Source of the DNA: Micromonospora parastrephiae
Lineage (GTDB): Bacteria > Actinomycetota > Actinomycetes > Mycobacteriales > Micromonosporaceae
Assembly (NCBI RefSeq): GCF_016802865.1
Contig: NZ_JAEVHM010000013.1
Location: forward strand, 1 to 64,000
Reading direction: 5' to 3'
DNA: 64,000 bases
The notes below the pieces were generated by a model. It was not told where the DNA came from. It saw nothing but the letters and a program-made list of their open reading frames with translations, and did no database searches. Below, piece by piece: positions 26,141 to 36,034 of the stretch (the stretch's first letter is position 1; each line of letters opens with the position of its first letter). The translations under genes and the position numbers were made by a program.

Positions 26141-27331
26141 TCACCGGGACGCCGCTCTCGTCGCCCGGCGCACCCCGAACAGGGCGACGAGGGCGAGGAG
26201 GATGACGGCGACGGAGTACTCGTCGGTGGTGCGGGGCAGGCCGCCGGCGTAGACCACGAGGAAGCCGGCGATCACGGTGGGAAGGCCGAGCCCGACGTAG
26301 CAGACGACGTAGAGCAGGGACAGCACGCTGGCGCGTTCGTGCGCCGCGACCAGCGGCATGATCGTCTTGAGGCTGCCCTGGAAACCGCCGCCGAAGCCGA
26401 CGCCGCCGAGCGCGAGGCCGACGAAGAACCCGGGGACGGACTGGGCCATGACCGACACCAGTGTGACGACCATGCCCAGGATGAGAGCGCCGATGCCGGT
26501 CAGGATCACCGTCCGCGCGGCGGTGTTCCGCAGCAACAGAACGGCGATCGAGCCGAAGACGGCGAAGACGAAGAGAACCAGCCCGGCGACCACTATCGAC
26601 GTGTTCATGAGGCTGCGTACGAGCGCCGGACCGAGCGCCCCGAAGAAGCCGGCCAGCGCCCAGACCGCGAACAGCACCGGAACGACGACCAGGACCGGCT
26701 CGCGGACCGAGCGGGGCAGCGTGATCTCCGGACGCAGACTTCGGCGCGCGCCGGCCATCGGCGTGACCGTCTCCGGCATCAGCGCGACCCCGGCGGCCTG
26801 GACCAGCAGGATCACCAGAAGGACGACGTACACCAGCCGCGTCGGCGCGGGCAGGAACTGGATGAGCAGCGCCGAGAGCAACGCGCCGCTGCCGGTCCCG
26901 AGGCCGGGCGCGATCGAGTTCGCGAGCGTGCCGCGGGCGCGGTCGATGTCGAGCATGGCCGCGCCGACGGCGCCCGTGGCGGCACCGGCCGCCAGTCCCT
27001 GCACGAGGCGGGCGGCCAGCAGCGCGGGTACGCCGTTGGCGAAGACGAAGACCACGAGCGAGAGCATCTGCACGGCGATCGCGACGGCCAGGACCGGACG
27101 CCGGCCGACATGATCGGACAACTTGCCGAAGGTGAGCAGCGAGGCCAGCACCGCGAGCGCGTAGACGGCGAACACCACGGTGGTCGTGACCGGAGAGAAG
27201 TGCCAGCGCTCCTGGTAGATCCCGTAGAGCGGGGTCGGGGCCGCCGACGCGGCCAGGAACGACACGAGGATCGACGCGAGCAGCACCAGGGAGACCTTCG
27301 GCGAGAGTCGTGCCCGCCCCGCGAGAGACAT
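26141..27331 (-). CDS. MFS transporter, drug-efflux type
   Basis: This 396-residue membrane protein has about 12 hydrophobic segments. The MFS loop motif GKLSDHVGRRPVL follows the second segment. ATG 27331 follows GAGGAG. It lies downstream of the marR gene on the same strand with a 99-base gap, so it is a plausible MarR target. The substrate is not readable. Confidence 0.9.
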   Translation of the reverse strand: MSLAGRARLSPKVSLVLLASILVSFLAASAAPTPLYGIYQERWHFSPVTTTVVFAVYALAVLASLLTFGKLSDHVGRRPVLAVAIAVQMLSLVVFVFANGVPALLAARLVQGLAAGAATGAVGAAMLDIDRARGTLANSIAPGLGTGSGALLSALLIQFLPAPTRLVYVVLLVILLVQAAGVALMPETVTPMAGARRSLRPEITLPRSVREPVLVVVPVLFAVWALAGFFGALGPALVRSLMNTSIVVAGLVLFVFAVFGSIAVLLLRNTAARTVILTGIGALILGMVVTLVSVMAQSVPGFFVGLALGGVGFGGGFQGSLKTIMPLVAAHERASVLSLLYVVCYVGLGLPTVIAGFLVVYAGGLPRTTDEYSVAVILLALVALFGVRRATRAASR

Positions 27332-27430
27332 GTCGGTGCTCCTCGGTTGCGCTGCAAGCGTCGGCTGTAGGGCCGCAGCGGCGTACCCGGTGCGCCGCGT
27401 CGCATGCCGGCGCGACGGCCCCGCGCGACC

Positions 27431-27922
27431 TCACTCGTCGCGCCGCGTCCCGAGGTGCTCGCGCAGCGCCGCCGCGATCTCGCCGGCCGCGCGGAGTTGG
27501 TCCGGCGTGAGAGCGTCGACGAACAACTCCCGGATGGCGCGCAGGTGCGGGAAGGTGGACTGCCGGAACGCGTCCGCCCCGGCCGGGGTGAGGAGCACCT
27601 CCGCCCCGCGGGGAACGGTGGGGCACTCCCGGCGGCGGATGAGCCCACGCCGCTCCATCCGACCCAAATGGTGGGAGAGCCGGCTGCGCTCCCACCCGAT
27701 GTGTGCCGCGAGTACGGAGGAGCGCATCTGCCGGCCCTGCGCCTCACTGAGGGCGAGCAGCACGGCGTAGTCCCCCGGCGAGAGCGAGGAGTCGGCCTGC
27801 AGCCGGGAGGCGACCTGGGAGTTGAGGGCTTCCGTCGTCTCGACGAAATCCCGCCAGATCCGTAGCTCCTCCGTGGTCGGCAGCTGGCGTCCTCTCCGCC
27901 GCTCGGGTGTGGCGCTGGTCAT
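27431..27922 (-). CDS. MarR-family transcriptional regulator
   Basis: This is a 163-residue winged-helix regulator. The recognition region reads SSVLAAHIGWERSRLSHHLGRMERRGLI and the wing RRECPTVPRGAEVLLTPAG. ATG 27922 has GGAGA upstream. Two 12-base near-palindromes lie in the 108-base gap to the divergent oxidoreductase genes, indicating autoregulation and control of those genes by a small effector. Confidence 0.92.
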   Translation of the reverse strand: MTSATPERRRGRQLPTTEELRIWRDFVETTEALNSQVASRLQADSSLSPGDYAVLLALSEAQGRQMRSSVLAAHIGWERSRLSHHLGRMERRGLIRRRECPTVPRGAEVLLTPAGADAFRQSTFPHLRAIRELFVDALTPDQLRAAGEIAAALREHLGTRRDE

Positions 27923-27938
27923 CTCGGTCTCCAGGGAA

Positions 27939-27979
27939 TTGACGTGTCAATCGGGAGGTTAGCATCATTGACACGTCAA
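27939..27979. promoter_or_regulatory. Paired MarR operators
   Basis: TTGAC-gt-GTCAA (27939-27950) and TTGAC-ac-GTCAA (27968-27979) have identical 5-base arms and mirrored centres, start to start 29 bases apart. They occupy the divergent promoter region of marR and the luciferase-like genes. Confidence 0.8.
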
Positions 27980-28030
27980 CAGGGAGGACCTCTTCCCACG
28001 GGTCACCGGCGCCAGCGCCGAGGAGGAGAC

Positions 28031-29079
28031 ATGACGGCTCAAGGCTTCGAACTGGGGCTGAACTCGTTCGGGGAGGTGGCCACCGACGGCGACCGGACCC
28101 TGACCGACGCCGAGACGGTACGACTGCTCGTCGAGGAGGCCCGGCTCGCGGAGTCGGTCGGGCTCGACGTGTTCAGCCTGGGTGAGCACTACCGGGAGGG
28201 CCACAACGACTCGGCGACACCGGTACTGCTCGCGGCGATGGCGACGGCGACCGACCGGATCCGCCTCGGCACCTCGGTCACGGTGCTCAGCACCAACGAT
28301 CCGGTACGGCTCTACCACGAGTTCGCCACCCTCGACGCGGTGTCCGACGGTCGGGCCCAGCTCGTTCTCGGGCGGGCGTCGGCCACCGAGTCGTTCCCGC
28401 TGTTCGGCTACGACCTGGCGGAGTACGAGCGGTTGTTCGAGGAGAAGCTCGACCTGTTCGTCCGGCTCCAGCGGGACGAAAAGGTCACCTGGTCCGGGAC
28501 GGTACGAAGTCCTCTCGTCGAGCAGCGACTGCATCCGCGAATGCGGCCGGGCGGCATCCCGACGTGGATCGGCGTCGGCGGGAGCCCGAACTCGGTGGTC
28601 CGCGCCGCCCGTTACGGGCTTCCGCTCATGCTCGCGATCATCGGCGGGCGTCCGCAGCGGTTCGCCGGCCACGTCGACCTCTACCTCCAGGCGCTCAAGC
28701 AGTTCGGCAACCCCGTGCAACCGATCGGGCAGCACTCACTCGGCCTAGTGGCGGACACCGACGAGGAGGCGGTGGAAACATGGTGGCGGTACTGGCAGCC
28801 GACCGTGGCGCGGCTCGCCGAGGAGCGCGGCTTCTACAAGCCGGACCGCGCACGCTACGAGGCCGAGATCGACCACGGAGCGCTGTTCGTCGGGTCCCCG
28901 GAAACGGTCGCACGGAAGATCGCCACCGTGGCCCGCGATCTGCGGCTGAGTCGATTCGACCTCAAGTACGACATCATGCACCTGCTCGCGAGGCACGCGC
29001 GCGAACCATCGAGCTGCTGGGCAGCGAGGTCGCGCCGCGGGTCCGGGAGCTGTTGGCGAAGGAGCCCACCAATGTCTGA
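28031..29079 (+). CDS. LLM-class flavin-dependent oxidoreductase 1, frameshifted near the 3' end
   Basis: This is a luciferase-like TIM-barrel monooxygenase or reductase, about 349 residues after repair. ATG 28031 follows GGAGGAGAC. Family features: [41 protein letters not shown] and [22 protein letters not shown]. At about 28983 the frame breaks after KYDIMHL; the expected tail (REARARTIELLGSEVAPRV, ending PTNV) is in another frame and one added base restores it. As given, the frame reads on into the next gene, creating a false 719-residue fusion. It is paralogous to the next gene and probably regulated by MarR. Confidence 0.85.
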
Positions 29080-30103
29080 CCTCGTGTTCGGCCTCGACAC
29101 CTTCGGCGACGTACCGGAGGACGACTCCGGTAAGCCTGTCTCCTACGCCGCGGCGATCCGACAGGTCGTCGACGAGGCGGTGCTCGCCGACGAACTCGGC
29201 GTCGACGTCATCGCCCTCGGCGAGCACCATCGGCCCGAGTACTCGGTGTCCACGCCGGAGACCGTGCTGGCGGGCATCGCCTCCCGCACCTCGCGCATCC
29301 GGCTCTCCTCCGGCGTGACGGTGCTCAGTTCCGACGACCCGGTCCGGGTGTTCCAACGCTTCGCCACCGTCGACGCGCTGTCGAACGGGCGGGCCGAGGT
29401 GATCCTCGGCCGCGGCTCGTTCACCGAGTCGTTCCCCCTGTTCGGCTACGACCTGGCCGACTACGACGTGCTGTTCGAGGAGCGGATCGAGCTGTTCGCG
29501 AAGCTGCTCGACGAGAAGCCGGTCACCTGGACCGGCAGCACGCGTGCACCGCTCAAGGACGCCGACGTGTTCCCGAAGACCGAATCGGGGCATCTCACCA
29601 CCTGGGTGGGCGTCGGCGGCTCGCCGCAGTCGGTCGTCCGCACCGCCCGGTACGGCCTTCCGCTCATGCTCGCCATCATCGGCGGCGCTCCGGAGCGGTT
29701 CGCACCGTACATCGACCTCTACCGCAGGGCGGCCGACCAGCTCGGCACCACCGCGTATCCGGTCGGGATGCACTCGCCAGGCTTCGTCGCCGACACCGAC
29801 GAGGAGGCGAAGGAGGTGTTCTGGCCGCACTACCGGGTCATGCGGAACCGGATCGGCGCGTTGCGGGGCTGGCCCCCGATCCGTCGCGAGGAGTTCGACT
29901 CCGAGGTGGAGCACGGCTCGCTGTACATCGGCTCACCGGAGACGGTGGCGCGCCGGATGGCTCGCGCCATCCGCAGCATCGGCGTCGGCCGGTTCGACCT
30001 CATCTACACCGCGGGAGCCCAGCCGGTCAGCGCCCGGATGCGCGCCGTGGAGCTCTACGGCTCCCGGGTGATCCCCATGGTCCGCGACATCCTGGCCAGC
30101 TGA
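29072..30103 (+). CDS. LLM-class flavin-dependent oxidoreductase 2
   Basis: This is a 343-residue paralogue of the preceding gene, with ATG at 29072 overlapping its stop by eight bases and AAGGAG 7 bases upstream. Matching features are [48 protein letters not shown] and [22 protein letters not shown]. It could use FMNH2 or F420H2; the F420-reductase-like gene that follows makes either possible. The substrate is unknown. Confidence 0.92.
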   Translation: MSDLVFGLDTFGDVPEDDSGKPVSYAAAIRQVVDEAVLADELGVDVIALGEHHRPEYSVSTPETVLAGIASRTSRIRLSSGVTVLSSDDPVRVFQRFATVDALSNGRAEVILGRGSFTESFPLFGYDLADYDVLFEERIELFAKLLDEKPVTWTGSTRAPLKDADVFPKTESGHLTTWVGVGGSPQSVVRTARYGLPLMLAIIGGAPERFAPYIDLYRRAADQLGTTAYPVGMHSPGFVADTDEEAKEVFWPHYRVMRNRIGALRGWPPIRREEFDSEVEHGSLYIGSPETVARRMARAIRSIGVGRFDLIYTAGAQPVSARMRAVELYGSRVIPMVRDILAS

Positions 30104-30143
30104 TCCGCCCACCGACATCGCACCGGCACCTTGGAAGGAAGAC

Positions 30144-30854
30144 ATGAACGACAACGGCCCCGACCGGCCCCAGACCCTCGCCGTCCTCGGGGCCGGCAAG
30201 GTGGGCACGGTTCTCGCCCGGCTCGCGCTCGCCGCCGGATACCGGGTGCTCGTCGCCGGCTCCGGCGACCCGGCGAAGATCGCCCTCACCATCGAGGTGC
30301 TCACGCCGGGGGCGATCGCGACCACCTCGGTCGACGCCGTGGCCGACGCCGACATCGTCATCCTCGCCCTGCCGCTGGGCAAGTACCGTGCCATCCCCGC
30401 CGAGGCACTGCGCGGCAAGCTCGTCGTCGACGCGATGAACTACTGGTGGGAGGTCGACGGCATCCGCGACGACCTGACCGACCCGCGCACCTCGTCGAGC
30501 GAGATCGTCCAGGCGTTCCTGTCCGGCGCACGGGTCGTGAAGGCGTTCAACCACATGGGGTACCACGATCTCGAGGACGAGGCGCGACCGGCCGGAGCCG
30601 CCGGCCGCAAGGCCATCGCGATCGCCGGGGACGACGCCGCCGATCTCGCCGCGGTGGCGTCCCTCGTCGACGCGCTCGGCTTCGACCCGGTCGTCGCCGG
30701 CGCGCTCGCCGAGGGCGTACGGCTCGAACCGGGCAGTGAGTTGTTCGGCGCCAACGTGACCGCCGCGGAGGTGCGCGCCATGCTCGACCGGTTTCCCGAG
30801 TCGGAGCGCGGACGGATCATCGCTGCCGCGCGGCGTTCCGACCTGCCCGGATGA
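30144..30854 (+). CDS. F420:NADPH oxidoreductase-like NAD(P)-binding protein
   Basis: This 236-residue protein has an N-terminal Rossmann fold ([30 protein letters not shown]) and the features [21 protein letters not shown] and [15 protein letters not shown] of the F420-dependent NADP reductase-like family. It follows the two luciferase-like genes with a 40-base gap and a GGAAGGAAG ribosome site. It may recycle the reduced cofactor for them. Other NADP-dependent reductase roles are possible. Confidence 0.82.
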   Translation: MNDNGPDRPQTLAVLGAGKVGTVLARLALAAGYRVLVAGSGDPAKIALTIEVLTPGAIATTSVDAVADADIVILALPLGKYRAIPAEALRGKLVVDAMNYWWEVDGIRDDLTDPRTSSSEIVQAFLSGARVVKAFNHMGYHDLEDEARPAGAAGRKAIAIAGDDAADLAAVASLVDALGFDPVVAGALAEGVRLEPGSELFGANVTAAEVRAMLDRFPESERGRIIAAARRSDLPG

Positions 30855-30889
30855 CCCTCCGGTCGCGGTTCTCTGGGCACCGCCAGGGA

Positions 30890-30911
30890 CCGTCACCGGC
30901 ACGGGTGACGG
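30890..30911. terminator. Hairpin between convergent genes
   Basis: CCGTCACC (30890-30897) pairs with GGTGACGG (30904-30911) around a 6-base loop in the 58-base gap between the reductase-like gene and the next minus-strand gene. Confidence 0.7.
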
Positions 30912-30912
30912 A

Positions 30913-31572
30913 TCAGCCGCCGGAGCCCTCCTCCGCACCGTCGTGACTGTCACCCTCCAGGTAGACGTGCTGGTGTCCCTGACCGGAGTCGACATTGATC
31001 TGGTCGAGCTGGGTGGCGGCGACCGACCAGGCGGCGCTGGCCTGGGCTGCCTGTCGCTTGGCCAGGTCGACGAGCGCGGCCCTCTGCGCGGGTGGCCCCG
31101 TGAGGGCGAGGAGGTGGGCGTCGACGGCGAGGGACGCCTGTTCCACGGCGCTGCGCAGCGCCGTGCGGGCCACATTCGTGGCGGTGGTGCCCGACGGAGG
31201 GTTGGCGAACGGCGCCGCCGCCTGGACCAGGGTCTGCTGCCACTGACGGGCCTGTTCAGCGCTCGCCGGTCGAGACGCTGACGGGTCCGCCTGGATGGCG
31301 GTGAGGATGGGTTGTATCTGCTCCCGCAGGCGACGGGCTGTCGCCGTCAGCTCGACGATCTGCTGGCTGTCGCGTTGCGCGTCGGCCTTGCGGATGTCCG
31401 CGATGGTCGACTCGGTGCCGTCCGGTCGGCCGGCCGTGTAGCCGATGGCACCGCCCAGGAGAGCGGCCGCGAGTCCGACCGCCGCGACGACGGCCGCGAG
31501 ACGCAGGACCCGCTGGCGGCGCGTGTCAGAGGTGGACAGCTGGTAGGAGGGCTTGCCGGTACGGCGCGACAC
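30913..31572 (-). CDS. Membrane-anchored protein of unknown function
   Basis: I do not recognise this 219-residue protein. A basic N-terminal segment (about 22 residues, inside) is followed by one membrane helix (VLRLAAVVAAVGLAAALLGGA) and an extracytoplasmic, Gln/Ala-rich, probably helical domain ending in a His/Gly-rich tail (GQGHQHVYLEGDSHDG). The start is GTG 31572 with GAGGAG upstream. No operon partner is obvious. Confidence 0.75.
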   Translation of the reverse strand: MSRRTGKPSYQLSTSDTRRQRVLRLAAVVAAVGLAAALLGGAIGYTAGRPDGTESTIADIRKADAQRDSQQIVELTATARRLREQIQPILTAIQADPSASRPASAEQARQWQQTLVQAAAPFANPPSGTTATNVARTALRSAVEQASLAVDAHLLALTGPPAQRAALVDLAKRQAAQASAAWSVAATQLDQINVDSGQGHQHVYLEGDSHDGAEEGSGG

Positions 31573-31693
31573 AACATCTCCTCGCGTCGAGCGAAACGTG
31601 GTCGCAGCCTAGCTCGACGCGGCGACGATGGTCGATAGCCGGGAGGCGACCGTACCGTCTGGCACGCTGCCGCCCGGTCGTTGCCGGCGTTCG

Positions 31694-32512
31694 TTACCTG
31701 ACCCGGGCGACGGCGCCGTTGAACGACACGTCCTGCACGGATGGACGCGGCTGCGGCGCGTCGTCGGCGCGCCACCGCGCCACCGACACGATGCCGGGCT
31801 CCACGAGGTCCAACCCGTCGAGGAGGCCCGCGAACTGCTCGGTGGTCCGGGCCTGGAACCGGCCGTCGTGGTTGTTCGCCTCCAGCTTCGCGGTCACCTC
31901 GGGCGACAGGTACTCCCAGGTCACGTGCGAGGCGACGACGTAGCTGCCGGACGGAAGCGCGGCGACGAGGCGGTTGAGGATGCTCCTCGGGGCCTCGTCG
32001 TCGCGGATGAAGTGCAGGATGGCGACCAGCATCAGCGCGACCGGCTGGGTGAGGTCCAACGTTGTGCGTAGGTCCGGATGGGAGAGGATCCGCTCCGGCT
32101 CACGCAGGTCGGCGTCGAGGTAGGCCGTGCGGCCCTCGGGCGTGCTGCTCAGCAGCGCGCGGGCGTGGGCGAGGACGATCGGGTCGTTGTCGACGTAGAC
32201 GACCCGCGCCGACGGGTCGATCGCCTGGGCCACCTCGTGCGTGTTGTCGGCGGTCGGGATGCCGGTGCCGATGTCCAGAAACTGACGGACGCCGTGCAGC
32301 GCCAGGAAACGTACCGCGCGCTGCAGGAACAACCGGTTCTCGACGGCGGCGAGGCGAATGGTGGGCATCGCGGCCGCCAGCGCGTCGCCGGACTGCCGGT
32401 CGGCGGCGAAGTTGTCCTTGCCGCCCAGCAGGTAGTTGTACCTGCGGGCCGGGTGCGCGACGCTGGTGTCGATCCGATCTGCCGCTGAAAGCTCCCCGCC
32501 GCGGAACGTCAA
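31694..32512 (-). CDS. SAM-dependent methyltransferase, DUF574 type
   Basis: This protein of about 272 residues belongs to the actinobacterial S-adenosylmethionine methyltransferase family. The family opening IDTSVAHPARRYNYLLGGKD, the SAM-binding loop LDIGTGIPTADN and VVYVDNDPIVLAHARALL are clear. The start is uncertain: TTG at 32512 is preferred because GGGAGG lies 5 bases upstream, and the longer frame is not protein-like. The target is unknown. Confidence 0.87.
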   Translation of the reverse strand: MTFRGGELSAADRIDTSVAHPARRYNYLLGGKDNFAADRQSGDALAAAMPTIRLAAVENRLFLQRAVRFLALHGVRQFLDIGTGIPTADNTHEVAQAIDPSARVVYVDNDPIVLAHARALLSSTPEGRTAYLDADLREPERILSHPDLRTTLDLTQPVALMLVAILHFIRDDEAPRSILNRLVAALPSGSYVVASHVTWEYLSPEVTAKLEANNHDGRFQARTTEQFAGLLDGLDLVEPGIVSVARWRADDAPQPRPSVQDVSFNGAVARVR

Positions 32513-32594
32513 CCGGTCCTCCCATCGCCGCAATTCTCTCCACAAGGTACACACCCGACCGTCGACGCGGTGCCCGGCGGCGGACGGGTGCTCG

Positions 32595-33593
32595 TCAACG
32601 GGTCGGCCCGTCTCGGCACGCTTCCCCCGGGCTCGCGTCACCGCGTGACCCTGCGACGAGGTCGGCGGTGGTATGTGCCTGGATGCCGGGCTCTCCGCTG
32701 GCGGTGAATCGCGCGACGACCGCTCGGACGTGCCGCTCGGCCGGCTCGGCGAGGTCGTCGTAGACGGCCGCGAACAGCTGCCGGGCCGGCTGGCGGAGCC
32801 ATCCCGCCGGAAGGAGTTCCAGCGGCAGCTGCGGGTCGAGGGTGGGAAAGCGCCGGAAGGTGTCCATGACCTCGGTACGCGCCCGCACCGCCGCCGAGCC
32901 CTCGACCTGGCCCGATCGCACCAGGGGCAGCATCGGTTCCCACCGCCGCAGGAACTCCTCGTAATGCCGTTTGATGGCATCGATGTCCCAGGCTTCGATG
33001 GGCGCACGTTGACTGGTCGTGTCGAGCGCGGTCTGTCGTCCACGGAACACCGTGACGCGGCCGGCCGACAGCTGGGCGAGCAACTCCCGCGCCGGTGGGG
33101 TCAGCTCGTACGGTGAGATCCACAGTCCGTCGTACAGCGGCGCGTATCCGAGCCACCGGAGCTGGCCGCGCAGGGTCCGCCGCTGCGCGCCGCGGTCCTG
33201 CGGCAGCGAGAAGGCGACGGTCGTCCAGCACCGGTCCCACGGCGTCGTCGCGGCGGTGGAGGTCAGAATCCACTGTGCCCCCGCGGAGAGGTTGGCCGCG
33301 GCGGCGCGGCTGAGCCGGTAGGAACTGTGCCGGCCCTGCCGGCTGCCTTCCAGCACACCCCGACGGGCCAGCCGGCTGATCGCGGTCCGGGCGCCGGCCG
33401 TGGTCACCCCCGACTCCGCGAGCAACGCGACGATGGCGGCGGACGGGAACGCGGCACGGGTCCGCACGCTGTAATCCGCCAGCAGGGTCACCGCGACACC
33501 CTGGGGCGAGTTGCCGGCCTGTCGTCGGGGCAGCCGAAGCGAGTGCTCCCCGTCGTCCGGATATATCTCCTCGATGTCGAACGGGCTCGCCAC
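32595..33593 (-). CDS. PaaX-family transcriptional regulator
   Basis: This is a 332-residue regulator. It has an N-terminal winged helix (AAIVALLAESGVTTAGARTAISRLARRGVLEGSRQGRHSSYRLS), a central domain (WDRCWTTVAFSLPQ, LRWLGYAPLYDGLWISP) and a C-terminal domain (PLELLPAGWLRQPARQLFAAVYD) in PaaX order. GTG 33593 follows GGAGGGCCT. It is divergent from the CE1 esterase gene and may respond to an aromatic acid or acyl-CoA. No phenylacetate genes are nearby. Confidence 0.9.
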   Translation of the reverse strand: MASPFDIEEIYPDDGEHSLRLPRRQAGNSPQGVAVTLLADYSVRTRAAFPSAAIVALLAESGVTTAGARTAISRLARRGVLEGSRQGRHSSYRLSRAAAANLSAGAQWILTSTAATTPWDRCWTTVAFSLPQDRGAQRRTLRGQLRWLGYAPLYDGLWISPYELTPPARELLAQLSAGRVTVFRGRQTALDTTSQRAPIEAWDIDAIKRHYEEFLRRWEPMLPLVRSGQVEGSAAVRARTEVMDTFRRFPTLDPQLPLELLPAGWLRQPARQLFAAVYDDLAEPAERHVRAVVARFTASGEPGIQAHTTADLVAGSRGDASPGEACRDGPTR

Positions 33594-33875
33594 AGGCCCT
33601 CCGGGCTCGGCTCAGGGACGTTGTCCCGACTGTAGACGGAACTCCGGCGGGCTGGGTCGTCGTGGCAGGCGCGGACGACGCGATCGTTGATCGAGCGACA
33701 TTGATTGACACTTATCGGTCCGCAGGGAACACTATTTGCTACGCGACCCAGACGAGCCGGGCAGGGCATCCACGCGTCATCGGCCGTGCTCGATCACCGC
33801 GGGTAGCCGGGCACACCCGCGAACGGGATGCGCGGCCAATCCCAACCTGCACAGGTGATCGAAGGAGTCGTTCCC

Positions 33876-35201
33876 GTGAGAATCAGAAGGACACTGTTGC
33901 TCGGCCTCGCCGCGTCGCTGGTGGCGGCCGGCCTGGTGGTTCCCACCTTGCGCCCCGCGTACGCCGCGTCGCTGGCCGAGGTCGCCAGCTTCGGCGACAA
34001 CCCGGGCCGGATGCGCATGCATGTCTACGTTCCGGACGTCCGTCCGGCCAGGCCCGCGGTCGTGGTGGCCATGCACGGCTGCGGCGGTTCCGGCCCGGGC
34101 TTCTACTCCGGCAGTGAGTTCGCCGCCCAGGCCGACCGGTACGGATTCATCGTGATCTACCCGACCGCGACCCAGCAGGCCGGGTTCGGCAACTGCTTCG
34201 ACGTGTGGTCGGACGCCGCCAAGCGCCGCGGCGGAGGCAGCGACCCGGTGTCGATCATTTCCATGATCCGGTACGCGCAGCAGCAGTACGGCGCCGACCC
34301 CGGCCGGGTCTACGCCACCGGCAGTTCGTCCGGCGGCATGATGACCAATCACATGCTGGCCCTGTACCCCGACGTGTTCAAGGCCGGCGCCGCGTTCATG
34401 GGGGTTCCCTACAACTGTTTCGCCAACGCCGCGGACTTCCCGCCCACCAGCAGCCAGTGCACCGGCGGCAACATGAACCGGACGCCGCAGCAGTGGGGTG
34501 ACGCGGTCCGCCAGGCCCACCCCGGCTATTCCGGCCCCCGCCCGCGGGTGCAGTTGTGGCACGGCACCAACGACACGCTCGTGCCGTACTCGCTGCTGCA
34601 GGAGACGATCGAGCAGTGGACCAACGTGTTCGGGCTCAGCCAGACACCCACCTCCACCGACACGCCCCAGGCCAACTGGAACCGGCGCAGGTACGCCGAC
34701 ACCAGCGGCACCGTCCAGGTCGAGGCGTACAGCATCCAGGGCGCCGGGCACAGCCTGCCGTCCGGCGGCATGGCCGCGTCCGCCGTCCAGTTCTTCGGCC
34801 TGACCACCCCACCCACGACACCCACGCCGACTGCGACCCCCACACCGACCACGACGCCCACCCCGACCACGCCGCCGGTTGCCGGCGCGTGCCGGGTGAG
34901 CATCGCCATCAACGCCTGGAGCAGCGGGCTGACCGAGAACGTCACCATCACCAACACCGGCGCCAGTGCCATAAACGGCTGGTCCCTCGTCTTCACCCTC
35001 CCCGGCGGGCAGACCGTCACCTCGGGCTGGAACGCCACCTACTCCCCCACGTCCGGGCAGGTGACGGCCAGGAACGTCGCGTACAACGCCGGCATCCCAC
35101 CGAACGGATCGGTGAGCATCGGCTTCCAGGCCGCGCACACCGGCAACACCGCCGGGCCGGGTTCGTTCACCCTCAACGGCGCCGCCTGCACGATCGCCTG
35201 A
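33876..35201 (+). CDS. Secreted CE1-type carbohydrate (acetylxylan/feruloyl) esterase with CBM2
   Basis: This is a 441-residue exported esterase. GTG 33876 has AAGGAG 8 bases upstream and a signal peptide (LLLGLAASLVAAGLVV, AYA). The CE1/PHB-depolymerase-like alpha/beta-hydrolase domain has the elbow GSSSGGMM and the His in GAGHSLP. A Thr/Pro linker (TPTATPTPTTTPTPTTPP) leads to a cellulose/xylan-binding CBM2 (CRVSIAINAWSSGLTENVTI to FTLNGAACTIA). It probably deacetylates or deferuloylates xylan. Confidence 0.88.
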   Translation: MRIRRTLLLGLAASLVAAGLVVPTLRPAYAASLAEVASFGDNPGRMRMHVYVPDVRPARPAVVVAMHGCGGSGPGFYSGSEFAAQADRYGFIVIYPTATQQAGFGNCFDVWSDAAKRRGGGSDPVSIISMIRYAQQQYGADPGRVYATGSSSGGMMTNHMLALYPDVFKAGAAFMGVPYNCFANAADFPPTSSQCTGGNMNRTPQQWGDAVRQAHPGYSGPRPRVQLWHGTNDTLVPYSLLQETIEQWTNVFGLSQTPTSTDTPQANWNRRRYADTSGTVQVEAYSIQGAGHSLPSGGMAASAVQFFGLTTPPTTPTPTATPTPTTTPTPTTPPVAGACRVSIAINAWSSGLTENVTITNTGASAINGWSLVFTLPGGQTVTSGWNATYSPTSGQVTARNVAYNAGIPPNGSVSIGFQAAHTGNTAGPGSFTLNGAACTIA

Positions 35202-35230
35202 CATCGACGCCCCCTGCGGGGCGGCCCGCT

Positions 35231-35269
35231 CGAGCCGGCCCCGTCGCACGCCGCGGCGGGGCCGGCTCG
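35231..35269. terminator. Strong bidirectional hairpin
   Basis: Perfect 13-base arms at 35231-35243 and 35257-35269 flank a 13-base loop between the convergent esterase and DHFR-like genes. Confidence 0.8.
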
Positions 35270-35292
35270 GGTTGTCGACCCCGCCCGAGGCG

Positions 35293-35907
35293 CTAGCTCC
35301 CTGCCGGCACCTGGTCCTTGACCTCGTCGTAGCTGACCGCGCCGGGCGCTGCGGTCGGCGCGTAGATCACGCGGATCACGCCCGTCGGGAACACCTCCGT
35401 CGCCGTCACCTTCAGGTGGTACGGCGTCTCCCCGTCGTCGAACAGCCTGCGACCCTTGCGCGCCGCCACCGGATGCACCAGAAGGCGCAGCTCGTCGACC
35501 AGCCCTGCGGCGAGCAACTGCTGCACCACCGAGATCGACCCGGGAATCAGGACACCTCTGCTGGCGGCGTCGGCCCGGAGCGAGGCGACCGCGTCGAGGA
35601 GATCGCCGGAGAGCAGTTCCGAGTTACGCCAGGAAAAGGTCAGCGGCTGGCGTGAGACGACGACCTTGCGCACGTCCCCGAGTTGCTTGGCGAACGACGC
35701 GTCCTCCCCTCCGGCGGCCTCGCGGTCGGGCCAGGCGCCGGCGAAGCTGTCGTACGTCTCGCGGCCGATGAGCAACACGTCGGCGGTGTCGTAGTCCTCG
35801 CCGACGGCGCGGCCCATGTTGTCGTCGAAGTACGGGAAGTGCCAATCGGGATCGATCTCGGCCACACCGTCGGCCGAGATGAACAGCGTGGAGATGACCT
35901 TTGCCAT
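35293..35907 (-). CDS. Dihydrofolate reductase-like (RibD C-terminal domain) protein
   Basis: This 204-residue protein has the RibD_C/DHFR fold: KVISTLFISADGVAE, VLLIGRETYDSFAGAWP, RKVVVSRQPL and GVLIPGSISVVQQLLAAGLVDELRLLVHPV. ATG 35907 is preceded by AAGGGG. It is probably a NADPH-dependent reductase of unknown substrate. Confidence 0.88.
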   Translation of the reverse strand: MAKVISTLFISADGVAEIDPDWHFPYFDDNMGRAVGEDYDTADVLLIGRETYDSFAGAWPDREAAGGEDASFAKQLGDVRKVVVSRQPLTFSWRNSELLSGDLLDAVASLRADAASRGVLIPGSISVVQQLLAAGLVDELRLLVHPVAARKGRRLFDDGETPYHLKVTATEVFPTGVIRVIYAPTAAPGAVSYDEVKDQVPAGS

Positions 35908-36034
35908 CGCGGTGCCCCTTCGAATCAGGTGATGTCGTCAGGTGAACCGCCACAGCATCCCAAAATCATCAGCCGTCCACGGGCACCGCGCCGTGATCCT
36001 CGTCGGAGCCGCGGCCCGGGGATATGGTGCGCCG

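Noticed and set aside
27944..30103. Apparent 719-residue double luciferase-like fusion
   Set aside because: The first protein's normal C-terminus and stop exist one frame away, and the second gene has its own ribosome site and ATG. A one-base deletion explains the fusion.
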